DNA of 64,000 nt, taken from the NCBI RefSeq assembly GCF_002368195.1, contig NZ_AP018178.1, positions 1,992,238-2,056,237 of the forward strand, written 5' to 3'. A model generated the notes under the pieces. It was not told the origin of the DNA. It worked only from the letters and a program-made list of their open reading frames with translations, and searched no databases. This DNA is from Calothrix sp. NIES-2100 (GTDB taxonomy: Bacteria > Cyanobacteriota > Cyanobacteriia > Cyanobacteriales > Nostocaceae). Every line of letters begins with the position of its first letter. Position 1 is the stretch's first letter. Shown one piece after another: positions 1 through 9,202 of the stretch. The translations under genes were made by a program, and so were the position numbers.

Positions 1-3000
1 GCTAACAGTCGCGCCAAAATTAACAAGCTGTTTAGCGGTGTCCGCAATTCGTGGGACATATTCGCCAGAAATTCGGATTTATATTTAGATGAGAGGGCTA
101 GTTGTTCGGCTTTCTCTTCCAAAGAACGCCTAGCTTGTTCAATCTCTAAATTCTTTCGCTCAACTTCTTTTTTTTGCAACGCCAACAATTCGGCTTTTTC
201 TTCTAATTCAGCGTTGGTTTGTTGGAGTTCTTCTTGCTGTCCTTTGAGTAAATCTTCGGAAGCTTTGAGTGATTGAGCTTGCTGTTCTAGCCGCTTGTTG
301 GTTTCCCGGAGTTCGTTTTGCTGGGTTTGCAGTTCTTCGGCTAACGATTGGGATTGTTTGAGTAATTCTTCGGTGCGCATGGAAGCTGCGATCGTATTTA
401 AGACGATCGCAATACTTTCGGTAAGCTGATCAAAGAAGGTTAAATGTATCTCGCTAAAGCGGCGGAAGGAAGCTAATTCAATGACTGCTGTCACTTGTCC
501 TTCAAATAACACAGGTAAGACAACGGCATTCAGGGGTGAAGCTTCTCCTAAACCTGAGCTAATTTTCACATAATCACTTGGTATATCTGTTAACAGAATT
601 CTTTCTTTTTCCAAAGCGCATTGTCCTACCAAACCTTCACCCAGGTAGAAGCGGTTAGCTAAATGTCTCCGTTCCCGGTAAGCATAGCTACTCAATAATT
701 TGAGGAAAGCCTGATGATCTGCGGCTTCCATCATGTAGAATACGCCATGTTGCGCACCTACTAACGGCGCTAATTCTGAGAGGATGAGTTTAGATACAGT
801 TTCTAAATCACGCTGACCTTGCAACATGCGCGTAAACTTAGCGAGGTTTGTTTTTAACCAATCCTGTTCAGTATTTTTCTGGGTAGTCTCCCGCAGGTTA
901 GCGATCATTTGGTTGATGTTGTCTTTGAGGATAGCCACTTCCCCTAAAGCTTCCACCGCAATCGACCGAGTTAAATCGCCCTTAGTTACCGCAGTTGCAA
1001 CTTCTGCGATCGCTCTTAGCTGTGTAGTTAATGTTGCAGCCAGTTCGTTGACGTTATCTGTCAAATCTTTCCAAGTACCCGCCGCCCCAGGTACTCTGGC
1101 TTGTCCGCCTAATTTTCCTTCAATTCCCACTTCCCGCGCTACTGTAGTTACCTGATTGGCAAAAGTTGCTAGGGTATCAATCATTTCGTTGATTGTTTCG
1201 GCGAGGGTTTCAATTTCTCCCTTCGCATCCAGCATTAATTTGCGTTTCAAGTCCCCATTCGCCACCGCCGTTACAACTCTGGCGATACCCCGCACTTGGG
1301 CTGTTAAGTTACCCGCCATCGAGTTGACATTATCAGTTAAATCCTTCCAAGTTCCCGCCACACCTTGAACTTGGGCTTGTCCGCCTAATTTTCCTTCCGT
1401 TCCCACTTCCCGCGCCACTCGCGTTACTTCGGAAGCAAAGGAACTGAGTTGATCGACCATTGTATTGATGGTGTCTTTCAACTCCAAAATTTCCCCGCGC
1501 ACATCTACGGTGATTTTCTTCGATAAGTCGCCATTCGCCACCGCCTTGGTAACTTCCGCAATGTTCCGCACTTGGGCTGTTAAGTTACCCGCCATTGAGT
1601 TTACATTGTCGGTGAGGTCTTTCCACGTTCCCGCCACACCCCGGACATAAGCTTGTACGCCTAATTTACCTTCCGTTCCCACCTCCCTTGCTACCCGCGT
1701 TACTTCCGAGGCAAAGGAATTTAATTGATCCACCATTGTATTGATGGTGTTTTTCAACTCCAAAATTTCGCCCTTCACATCGACGGTGATTTTCTTGGAT
1801 AAATCACCATTCGCGACAGCTGTAGTTACTTCCGCGATATTCCGCACTTGGGCTGTTAAACTACCCGCCATGAAGTTTACGCTGTCGGTGAGGTCTTTCC
1901 AAGTTCCCGCGACTCCTTTCACCTCAGCTTGTACGCCCAATTTTCCTTCGGTTCCCACCTCTCGCGCTACCCTGGTTACCTCCGATGCGAAGGAGTTTAA
2001 TTGATCCACCATCGTGTTGACGGTGTTTTTCAACTCCAAAATTTCCCCTTTGACATCCACAGAAATTTTCTTGGATAAGTCGCCATTCGCCACGGCGGTG
2101 GTAACTGCGGCGATGTTCCGCACTTGGGCGGTTAAACTTCCCGCCATGAAATTCACGCTGTCGGTTAAGTCTTTCCAGGTTCCCGCCACACCGCGTACAT
2201 CGGCTTGTACACCCAATTTACCTTCGCTTCCCACCTCTCGCGCTACCCTAGTTACCTCAGAAGCGAAGGAATTTAATTGATCCACCATTATATTGATGGT
2301 GTTTTTCAATTCCAAAATTTCGCCTTTAACTTGGACAGTGATTTTTTTGGATAAGTCACCATTTGCGATCGCAGTCGCAACTTCTGCTATATTCCTTACT
2401 TGGTCGGTGAGGTTCCCCGCCATCATATTCACCGCACCTGTTAAGTCTTTCCAGGTTCCCGCCACACCGCGCACTTCGGCTTGTACGCCGAGTTTTCCTT
2501 CAGTTCCCACCTCTCGCGCTACCCTGGTGACTTCCGATGCAAAGGAACTCAGTTGATCCACCATTGTATTGATGGTGTTTTTCAACTCCAAAATTTCGCC
2601 TTTCACATCCACAGTAATTTTCTTAGATAAATCACCCGTCGCCACCGCCGTTGTCACTTCTGCAATATTCCGCACCTGGGCTGTTAAACTTCCCGCCATG
2701 AAATTCACGCTGTCGGTGAGGTCTTTCCATGTCCCCGCCACACCACGCACATCAGCTTGTACGCCCAGTTTCCCTTCACTTCCCACCTCTCGCGCTACCC
2801 TGGTTACCTCAGACGCGAAGGAGTTTAATTGATCCACCATTGTATTGATGGTGTTTTTCAACTCCAAAATTTCGCCCTTCACATCCACGGTGATTTTCTT
2901 GGATAAGTCACCCGTCGCCACCGCCGTTGTCACTTCTGCAATATTCCGCACCTGCGCCGTCAAACTACCCGCCATGAAATTCACGCTGTCGGTTAAATCC

Positions 3001-4664
3001 TTCCACGTACCCGCCACACCGCGAACTTCCGCTTGACCGCCTAATTTTCCTTCCGCGCCTACTTCCCGCGCCACCCTGGTAACTTCTGATGCAAAGGAAT
3101 TAAGTTGATCCACCATGATGTTGACGGTGTTTTTCAACTCCAAAATTTCGCCTTTCACATCTACGGTGATTTTCTTGGATAAGTCGCCATTCGCCACAGC
3201 CGTTGTCACTTCCGCAATATTCCGCACCTGTGCCGTCAAATTCCCAGCCATTAAGTTGACGTTATCCGTGAGGTCTTTCCACGTACCCGCCACACCCCGC
3301 ACTTCTGCTTGTACGCCGAGTTTCCCTTCCGTTCCCACCTCTCGCGCCACTCTGGTTACTTCCGACGCAAAGGAGTTTAATTGATCCACCATCGTGTTGA
3401 TGGTATTTTTCAACTCCAAAATTTCGCCCTTCACATCGACAGTGATTTTCTTGGATAAATCGCCATTCGCCACCGCCGTCGTCACTTCGGCAATATTCCG
3501 CACCTGCGCCGTCAAACTCCCCGCCATGAAATTCACGCTGTCGGTTAAGTCTTTCCAAGTCCCCGCCACACCGCGCACTTCTGCTTGACCGCCTAATTTT
3601 CCTTCCGCGCCTACTTCCCGCGCTACCCTGGTTACTTCTGATGCAAAGGAGTTGAGTTGATCAACCATGATGTTGACGGTGTTTTTCAACTCTAAAATCT
3701 CGCCTTTAACGTTTACAGTAATTTTCTTGGATAAATCGCCATTGGCTACAGCCGTTGTTACTTCCGCAATATTCCGGACTTGGGCTGTCAAATTCCCAGC
3801 CATCAAGTTGACGTTATCGGTCAAATCTTTCCATGTACCCGCCACACCTCTAACTTCAGCTTGTACGCCCAATTTACCTTCCGTTCCCACTTCCCGCGCC
3901 ACTCTGGTAACCTCAGACGCAAAGGAATTTAATTGATCCACCATCGTGTTGACGGTGTTTTTCAACTCGAGAATTTCGCCTTTGACATTAACTGTAATTT
4001 TCTTCGATAAGTCACCGTTGGCGATCGCAGTTGCAACTTCTGCAATGTTCCGCACTTGTCCAGTCAGATTACCCGCCATCAAATTGACATTATCAGTCAA
4101 ATCCTTCCAAGTCCCCGCCACACCCCGAACTTCTGCTTGTACGCCTAATTTACCTTCGGTTCCCACTTCCCGCGCTACTCTGGTAACTTCCGATGCAAAG
4201 GAACCAAGCCTATCTACCATTGTGTTGACAATATTGGCAGTTTGCAGAAATTCTCCCTTCAGGGGTCTACCTTCAATTTCTGGGGCAATGGTTTGGGATA
4301 AATCGCCATTAGCTACCGCCCTAATTACTCTTGTAGTTTCTGCGGTTGGTTGGACTAAATCTGTAATTAAGGTGTTGACAGAAGTAACGCAACTTAACCA
4401 AGAACCGCGAACATTTCCTAAAGAAGCACGTTCGGAAACATGACCATCTTTACCGACAACATTACCGATGCGCTGTAGCTCCGCTGCCATGCGCTCATTC
4501 TGCTCAATAATATCATTAAGTGTATCCGCAATTTTCCCCGCTATCCCTGTTTGCTCAATGGGCATCCGAGCAGAAAAATCGCCTTTTTTTACAGCATTTA
4601 ACGTTTTCAATAGCTGTTTTAGGTCTAGGTTGTCGCTTTCTCTAATTAACTGTTCAGTGGTCAT
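1..4664 (-). CDS. Poly-HAMP hybrid sensor histidine kinase (5' part, runs off the left edge)
   Basis: About 1,554 codons are visible without a stop. The ATG at 4662-4664 follows an AGGAT ribosome site and there is no N-terminal membrane segment, so the protein should be cytosolic. Residues ~1-145 hold two degenerate HAMP-like units. From ~147 to ~1255 a 92-residue HAMP-plus-linker unit recurs: the anchor NTMVDQLNSFASEV returns every 276 bp at 13 places (899 to 4213). A GAF domain follows (~1268-1420), then a coiled coil (~1425-1530). The phosphoacceptor box MSHELRTPLN begins at the very edge, with His1538 at bases 51-53. HATPase and receiver domains presumably lie outside. The architecture recalls fungal group III (Nik1/Os-1) osmosensing kinases, whose HAMP repeats are also ~90 residues; the stimulus here is unknown. 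Confidence 0.93.
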   Translation of the reverse strand, partial: MTTEQLIRESDNLDLKQLLKTLNAVKKGDFSARMPIEQTGIAGKIADTLNDIIEQNERMAAELQRIGNVVGKDGHVSERASLGNVRGSWLSCVTSVNTLITDLVQPTAETTRVIRAVANGDLSQTIAPEIEGRPLKGEFLQTANIVNTMVDRLGSFASEVTRVAREVGTEGKLGVQAEVRGVAGTWKDLTDNVNLMAGNLTGQVRNIAEVATAIANGDLSKKITVNVKGEILELKNTVNTMVDQLNSFASEVTRVAREVGTEGKLGVQAEVRGVAGTWKDLTDNVNLMAGNLTAQVRNIAEVTTAVANGDLSKKITVNVKGEILELKNTVNIMVDQLNSFASEVTRVAREVGAEGKLGGQAEVRGVAGTWKDLTDSVNFMAGSLTAQVRNIAEVTTAVANGDLSKKITVDVKGEILELKNTINTMVDQLNSFASEVTRVAREVGTEGKLGVQAEVRGVAGTWKDLTDNVNLMAGNLTAQVRNIAEVTTAVANGDLSKKITVDVKGEILELKNTVNIMVDQLNSFASEVTRVAREVGAEGKLGGQAEVRGVAGTWKDLTDSVNFMAGSLTAQVRNIAEVTTAVATGDLSKKITVDVKGEILELKNTINTMVDQLNSFASEVTRVAREVGSEGKLGVQADVRGVAGTWKDLTDSVNFMAGSLTAQVRNIAEVTTAVATGDLSKKITVDVKGEILELKNTINTMVDQLSSFASEVTRVAREVGTEGKLGVQAEVRGVAGTWKDLTGAVNMMAGNLTDQVRNIAEVATAIANGDLSKKITVQVKGEILELKNTINIMVDQLNSFASEVTRVAREVGSEGKLGVQADVRGVAGTWKDLTDSVNFMAGSLTAQVRNIAAVTTAVANGDLSKKISVDVKGEILELKNTVNTMVDQLNSFASEVTRVAREVGTEGKLGVQAEVKGVAGTWKDLTDSVNFMAGSLTAQVRNIAEVTTAVANGDLSKKITVDVKGEILELKNTINTMVDQLNSFASEVTRVAREVGTEGKLGVQAYVRGVAGTWKDLTDNVNSMAGNLTAQVRNIAEVTKAVANGDLSKKITVDVRGEILELKDTINTMVDQLSSFASEVTRVAREVGTEGKLGGQAQVQGVAGTWKDLTDNVNSMAGNLTAQVRGIARVVTAVANGDLKRKLMLDAKGEIETLAETINEMIDTLATFANQVTTVAREVGIEGKLGGQARVPGAAGTWKDLTDNVNELAATLTTQLRAIAEVATAVTKGDLTRSIAVEALGEVAILKDNINQMIANLRETTQKNTEQDWLKTNLAKFTRMLQGQRDLETVSKLILSELAPLVGAQHGVFYMMEAADHQAFLKLLSSYAYRERRHLANRFYLGEGLVGQCALEKERILLTDIPSDYVKISSGLGEASPLNAVVLPVLFEGQVTAVIELASFRRFSEIHLTFFDQLTESIAIVLNTIAASMRTEELLKQSQSLAEELQTQQNELRETNKRLEQQAQSLKASEDLLKGQQEELQQTNAELEEKAELLALQKKEVERKNLEIEQARRSLEEKAEQLALSSKYKSEFLANMSHELRTPLNSLLILARLL

Positions 4665-5566
4665 TATCCTATCCTTTAGGAATTTATTTTATATATATTT
4701 TTTTCTCCCCATTTTGGCTTGGGGAATACTGTTAACTTCATAATTGGCACGATCTAGGATGGGGCTAACTTAACGCCCATACCTCTATCCATGAAACAAG
4801 AGTTTTACCACACTTGTTGGAGCCTCACTTAGCCAATGATAGCCTTTGCATCGTCTAGAGGATAGCTGCTTCACGGCGATTTTTTCAAGTAAATATTTCC
4901 TAATTTTATTTACCTATTCCCTTTGGCATATATCCTAGGGGGGAAGATTTTGACGCAACTATGAGAATGAGTAATTTTGCTATCCATAACTCAACAGATA
5001 TGCAATCCGGTTCGGCTGAGAAAGTTATTTGTTGCGGCAAGCAAAGCCGGGGGAGTGAAGATTTTTGGCTGTATTTTATAGGGGCACTTAACCGAAAATT
5101 TAATATCATTATTTATTTTATTTGGCAATAAACATTGCAATTTTGTAACAAAAGTGTTAAATTTAATTTATGAAACATCACAAAACCAAAAAGCAAAACT
5201 GATAAAAAGCGGTTTAGTGATTGAAGAATTCGGTAGGCTGAACAACTACGCCATCGAATCTTTGAAAGTAGATGATGGATGAGCCTCGGTTTAGCTTTAC
5301 TCATACCAATTCAAATAATTTTTGCGACACATAAATTATTCATAAGGGCACAACATTGTAGTGCTACTAACCATTTGTCGCCTTCTTTTTTCAAATTGTT
5401 ATCAGTATCCAGAAAAACGAGCAAAGACGTTTTAAAAAGCGGCTCTAGCAAATCTGATCAGGCGTGATTGGTATGTTTGGCTTAGTAAGAAATCCGACCA
5501 TGCTGCTAACGTTAAGGACTTAGAAATCAAAAAGCAGATTAACGTAACCTCGATAGGAAAATCATT
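4665..5566. other. Intergenic region upstream of the poly-HAMP kinase and of the nblA operon
   Basis: About 900 bases with no convincing gene; short open frames on both strands lack homology-like composition and ribosome sites. It must hold the promoters of the leftward kinase and the rightward stress operon. A 9-bp inverted repeat CATACCAAT/ATTGGTATG (5302-5310 and 5467-5475) brackets a ~174-bp AT-rich segment that may be a small non-autonomous repeat; this is only a weak suggestion. Confidence 0.5.
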
Positions 5567-5704
5567 ATGTCAAAAGAGAAAAAAGGCAACAGAGAATCGA
5601 AAAAGCCCAAAAAGCAATCTGATGGTACTAAAAAGGAAAAGAAAGACCCCAACAGACATGATGGGCCGATAACACGTATAACAAAAAATTCAAATGAAAA
5701 ATGA
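5567..5704 (+). CDS. Small lysine-rich basic protein
   Basis: A 45-codon frame opens with ATG preceded at 5-12 bases by an AGGA-type ribosome site. It starts MSKEKKGNRESKKPKK and is ~30% lysine with no predicted fold, membrane segment or cysteine. It ends 77 bases before nblA on the same strand, so it may be the first gene of that operon. Short Lys-rich peptides of this kind are often annotated as hypothetical in Nostocales. A nucleic-acid or phycobilisome interaction would be guesswork. It is real only if ribosome profiling or conservation supports it. Confidence 0.45.
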   Translation: MSKEKKGNRESKKPKKQSDGTKKEKKDPNRHDGPITRITKNSNEK

Positions 5705-5781
5705 AATATTGAAGTCTAAGACTTAGCTAGTGAAACATCGAACTCACAGTTTTTCCCCTAATTGAGTTACAGAAGGCAACT

Positions 5782-5979
5782 ATGGATCAGGATATCGAAC
5801 TAACTTTAGAGCAACAATTTAGCCTCAGAAGCTTTACCGATCAAGTAAAGCAAATGTCCCGTGAACAGGCTCAAGAATTCTTGATATTACAGCATAAGCA
5901 CATGATGATTCGGGAAACAATGTATAAGGAAATTCTCAAACAAGAGTGGAAATTAGATCAAGATTTCGTCTCTGTGTAA
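5782..5979 (+). CDS. nblA: NblA phycobilisome degradation adaptor
   Basis: The 65-residue protein matches the NblA family in length and pattern: LTLEQQFSLRSFTDQVK, then MSREQAQEFL, then a second helix ending KEILKQEW. NblA forms a helical hairpin dimer that binds phycobilisome subunits and presents them to a Clp (ClpC) protease during nutrient or light stress, bleaching the antenna. The gene is 71 bases upstream of an Hlip and in line with ftsH and an allophycocyanin gene, which fits antenna turnover. Genomes of this group carry several nblA copies, so this may not be the main starvation-induced one. Confidence 0.9.
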   Translation: MDQDIELTLEQQFSLRSFTDQVKQMSREQAQEFLILQHKHMMIRETMYKEILKQEWKLDQDFVSV

Positions 5980-6050
5980 AACCATCGAAGCAATCCTTAT
6001 TTTGCACAAATTAGTAATTTATTACAGTCAAAAAACTGGGAGCATTAACC

Positions 6051-6230
6051 ATGTCAGCTAACGCAAATATCACTTCCTCAATGAGCAATAAGCGCAACAC
6101 TTGGCTTTGGGGATTTACACCTCAGACTGAACTCTGGAACGGTCGTTTAGCAATGATTGGCTTCATATCTGCCGTTTTGATTGAAGTGTTTTCTGGTCAA
6201 GGTTTGCTTCACTTCTGGAATATTTTGTAG
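6051..6230 (+). CDS. High light-inducible protein (Hlip, one-helix CAB-like)
   Basis: A 59-residue single-helix protein containing WGFTPQTELWNGRLAMIGF, the chlorophyll-binding motif of the LHC/ELIP/Hlip superfamily (conserved E, N and R in ELWNGRLAM), followed by a hydrophobic stretch to the C-terminus. Hlips sit in the thylakoid membrane, bind chlorophyll a and carotenoid, and protect photosystem assembly intermediates; some bind FtsH-associated complexes. It lies between nblA (71 bases upstream) and a rhodanese-like gene (83 bases downstream), all on the same strand, suggesting co-expression under high light or nutrient stress. It is too short for many gene callers. Confidence 0.92.
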   Translation: MSANANITSSMSNKRNTWLWGFTPQTELWNGRLAMIGFISAVLIEVFSGQGLLHFWNIL

Positions 6231-6313
6231 GTCAGCAGTTGTCCTGTTGTGATACTGACCTATTTTACACTGCCTCAAATTAACTGCTGTTGGTAATATA
6301 CCAAAGGTGAAAT

Positions 6314-6691
6314 ATGAACATCATTTCTAAATTCATTCGCATTCCTAAACCGATCGCGGATAAGTCCAGCGTTACCAGTCTCAAAGAGCGTCTTGATTGG
6401 GGCGAACCAGCCTTGACAATTGTTGATGTCAGAGATCGCAAAGCCTTCAACGCCACCCACATTATGGGAGCCGTTTCGATTCCCATCAACGAACTAGTTA
6501 CCCGTGCGATCGCTAATTTTGAACTAATCCGCGACATTTATGTTTACGGTGAGACGAATGAGCAAACTGCCGAAGCCGCATTGAATCTGCGTGCGGCGGG
6601 GTATAAAAATGTTGCTGAACTGTTGGATGGTCTAGCCGCCTGGAAAGCAATCGACTATCCAACCGAAGGGTTCTCTGCCAGTAATACCTAG
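6314..6691 (+). CDS. Rhodanese-like domain protein lacking the catalytic cysteine
   Basis: The 125-residue protein is a single rhodanese fold: VDVRDRKAFNATHIMGAVSIP at ~38-59 and the C-terminal AAGYKNVAELLDGLAAWK. In active sulfurtransferases the loop after the central VY strand is C-x-x-G/S-x-R/S; here it reads YVYGETNEQT, and the whole protein has no cysteine. It should therefore be a non-catalytic binding or scaffold domain, as in other inactive rhodanese domains. It sits within the nblA-hlip-ftsH-apc run, 83 bases after hlip and 121 before ftsH. A role in membrane stress or antenna disassembly is inferred from context only. Confidence 0.85.
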   Translation: MNIISKFIRIPKPIADKSSVTSLKERLDWGEPALTIVDVRDRKAFNATHIMGAVSIPINELVTRAIANFELIRDIYVYGETNEQTAEAALNLRAAGYKNVAELLDGLAAWKAIDYPTEGFSASNT

Positions 6692-6812
6692 TATTTCGGT
6701 AATGCTCTCAAGCTGTTGCTGATGCCAATCGCGGTAGAAACGAGCAAAAATTCTCCGAGGTTATCACATCGGCAACAGTTAAATAAAGCTTTTTAAATGA
6801 TAAGTAATAGCG

Positions 6813-8720
6813 ATGCCAATAAAAGAACAACCAACTCCCACTCCTTCCCGCCTGATCGGTAACATTCTTCTGGCGCTGGCAGCTTTTTTCCTGATCGCAA
6901 ATTTTATCTTACCTTTTGTCTTCGGCCCTCAGATTCCTGGTGTTCCCTATAGCCTGTTCATCCATCAGGTGCAGGCGGGGGAAGTTGAGCGGGTGCAAGT
7001 TGGTCAAAACCAGATTCAGTTTCAATTGAAAACGGTTGATAACCAGGCTGGGCAAGTGTTCTCTACTACACCCATCTTTGATTTGGGATTGCCCAAGTTG
7101 TTAGAAGAAAAGAGTGTTGAATTTGCCGCTGCTCCTCCGCCCAAGAATGCCTGGTTTACCAGTCTTCTGGGCTGGGTGATTCCACCATTAATATTTGTAG
7201 CAATCTGGCAGTTTTTTATCAGACGGGGTGGTGGTGGCCCCCAAGGTGTTCTCTCGATTGGTAAGAGCAAAGCCAAAGTTTATGTCGAGGGAGAATCTGC
7301 CAAAATAACCTTTGCCGATGTAGCTGGGGTAGAGGAAGCTAAGACTGAGTTGGTTGAAGTTGTGGATTTCCTCAAGACTCCAGGGCGTTACACCCAGATT
7401 GGGGCGCGGATTCCCAAAGGAGTGTTGCTGGTAGGGCCACCGGGGACTGGTAAAACACTGCTGGCTAAAGCAGTGGCTGGGGAAGCAGGCGTGCCGTTCT
7501 TCAGTATCTCTGGCTCTGAGTTTGTAGAACTTTTTGTTGGTGTGGGTTCTTCCCGAGTCCGCGATCTGTTTGAGCAGGCAAAGAAACAGGCTCCCTGCAT
7601 CGTGTTCATTGATGAACTGGATGCGATCGGCAAGTCTCGCAGCAGTGGTGGGTTCTACGGCGGCAATGATGAGCGGGAACAGACACTTAACCAGTTGCTA
7701 GCAGAAATGGACGGGTTTTCAGTGGAAAATGCCACAGTGATTGTGCTGGCAGCCACAAATCGCCCGGAAGTATTAGACCCGGCTTTGTTGCGTCCTGGTC
7801 GATTTGACCGTCAGGTGTTGGTCGATCGCCCAGAGTTATCGGGGCGAGAAGCAATTCTCAAAATCCATGCGCGGAAAGTAAAGCTGGGTGAGGATGTAAA
7901 TTTGAAAGCGATCGCCACTCGTACTCCTGGTTTTGCTGGGGCAGACTTGGCAAACCTAGTGAATGAAGCCGCACTGTTAGCAGCCCGCAATCAACGTCAA
8001 ATGGTGGCACAGTCAGACTTTGCTGAAGCGATCGAGCGGGTAGTGGCAGGTCTGGAAAAGAAAAGCCGTGTCCTCAACGACAAGGAAAAGAAGATTGTCG
8101 CTTACCACGAAGTTGGTCATGCCTTGGTCGGTTCTCTGATGACCGACAGTGGTCGAATTGAGAAGATTTCTATTGTACCACGGGGTATGGCAGCACTGGG
8201 TTACACGCTGCAATTGCCAACAGAAGATCGGTTCCTCATGGACGAAGCCGAACTTCGGGGTCAAATTGCTACATTGCTCGGTGGACGCTCAGCTGAAGAG
8301 ATTGTGTTTAACAGTATTACTACTGGTGCAGCCAATGATTTGCAGCGGGCGACGGATCTGGCAGAGCGGATGGTAACTACCTACGGAATGAGTAAAATTT
8401 TAGGGCCGCAAGCATACCAACAGGGACAACAACCAATGTTCCTAGGCGATGGGATGCCCAATCCCCGCCGGATGATGAGTGAGGAAACAGCAAGGGCAAT
8501 TGATCGTGAGGTGAAGGAAATTGTGGAAACGGCTCATCAGCAAGCTTTGGATACACTCAAGCTCAACCGAGACTTGCTAGAAGCGATCGCCACTCAACTT
8601 TTAGAGACAGAAGTAATCGAGGGTGAAAAACTGCACAGTTTACTCTCCCAGGTTCAAAGTGCAAAAAAATTAACCGTTGCCGATAGACCTAATTTAAATC
8701 TTTCAGGAGTTAACTCATGA
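6813..8720 (+). CDS. ftsH: FtsH ATP-dependent zinc metalloprotease
   Basis: A complete 635-residue membrane AAA+ protease. Two N-terminal membrane helices (~17-37 and ~115-136) flank a small lumenal/periplasmic domain. Walker A GPPGTGKT is at 208-215, Walker B IVFIDELDAIG near 264-274, the second region of homology ATNRPEVLDPALLRPGRFD near 315-333, and the zinc site HEVGH at 433-437. FtsH hexamers remove damaged membrane proteins such as photosystem II D1. This copy belongs to a stress operon and its stop codon overlaps the ATG of an allophycocyanin alpha paralogue (ATGA at 8717-8720), implying translational coupling. Cyanobacteria have about four FtsH proteins; which subtype this is cannot be fixed by eye. 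Confidence 0.97.
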   Translation: MPIKEQPTPTPSRLIGNILLALAAFFLIANFILPFVFGPQIPGVPYSLFIHQVQAGEVERVQVGQNQIQFQLKTVDNQAGQVFSTTPIFDLGLPKLLEEKSVEFAAAPPPKNAWFTSLLGWVIPPLIFVAIWQFFIRRGGGGPQGVLSIGKSKAKVYVEGESAKITFADVAGVEEAKTELVEVVDFLKTPGRYTQIGARIPKGVLLVGPPGTGKTLLAKAVAGEAGVPFFSISGSEFVELFVGVGSSRVRDLFEQAKKQAPCIVFIDELDAIGKSRSSGGFYGGNDEREQTLNQLLAEMDGFSVENATVIVLAATNRPEVLDPALLRPGRFDRQVLVDRPELSGREAILKIHARKVKLGEDVNLKAIATRTPGFAGADLANLVNEAALLAARNQRQMVAQSDFAEAIERVVAGLEKKSRVLNDKEKKIVAYHEVGHALVGSLMTDSGRIEKISIVPRGMAALGYTLQLPTEDRFLMDEAELRGQIATLLGGRSAEEIVFNSITTGAANDLQRATDLAERMVTTYGMSKILGPQAYQQGQQPMFLGDGMPNPRRMMSEETARAIDREVKEIVETAHQQALDTLKLNRDLLEAIATQLLETEVIEGEKLHSLLSQVQSAKKLTVADRPNLNLSGVNS

Positions 8721-9202
8721 GTATTATTACGAAGATAATTGTCAATGCAGATGCTGAGGTTCGCTATTTCACGCCTGGAGAACTAGAGCAAATCAAGATA
8801 TTTGTCAAGAGCAGTGAGCGCCGTCTACGCCTGGTACAAAGTTTAACTCAAAGCCGCGATCGCATTATTAAGGAAGCTGGAAAGCAACTGTTCCAAAAGC
8901 GTCCCAACCTGGTTTCTCCAGGTGGTAATGCCTACGGCGAAAATATGACTGCCACCTGCCTGCGGGATATGGATTACTACCTGCGGTTGATCACTTACTG
9001 TGTTGCAGCTGGAGATACTATGCCAATTCAAGAGATTGGAGTCGTTGGTGTTCACCAAATGTACAGATCCCTCGGCACTCCCATTGAGTCCGTTGCCGAA
9101 AGTGTCCGTGCCATGAAGAACATCGCTACCTCGATGTTGTCTGCTGAAGATGTCGGTGAAGTTGGCGCTTACTTTGACTACCTAATTAATGCTCTGCAAT
9201 AA
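8717..9202 (+). CDS. Allophycocyanin alpha subunit-like protein (ApcA paralogue)
   Basis: The 161-residue phycobiliprotein has the usual ApcA length and landmarks: NADAEVRYFTPGELEQIK near the start, QLFQKRPNLVSPGGNAYGE, and the bilin-attachment Cys81 in TATCLRDMDYYLRLITY. The C-terminus AEDVGEVGAYFDYLINALQ matches the alpha family. It therefore probably binds phycocyanobilin. It is not beside apcE, apcB or apcC, so it is unlikely to be the main core subunit; variants at several positions (for example VRYF, YCVAAGDTMP) fit an ApcA2-type paralogue. Overlap with ftsH suggests a specialised role, such as a stress-form core subunit or a substrate or adaptor handled with FtsH, which is inference. 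Confidence 0.92.
   Translation: MSIITKIIVNADAEVRYFTPGELEQIKIFVKSSERRLRLVQSLTQSRDRIIKEAGKQLFQKRPNLVSPGGNAYGENMTATCLRDMDYYLRLITYCVAAGDTMPIQEIGVVGVHQMYRSLGTPIESVAESVRAMKNIATSMLSAEDVGEVGAYFDYLINALQ

Noticed and set aside
826..4743. A ladder of similar 60-165-codon plus-strand open frames spaced by 276 bp
   Set aside because: They are antisense shadows of the HAMP repeats; their regularity comes from the minus-strand gene, which is open throughout.
4906..5304. Two minus-strand frames of 67 and 63 codons in the first intergenic region
   Set aside because: No ribosome site, no protein-like pattern, and composition matching intergenic DNA.
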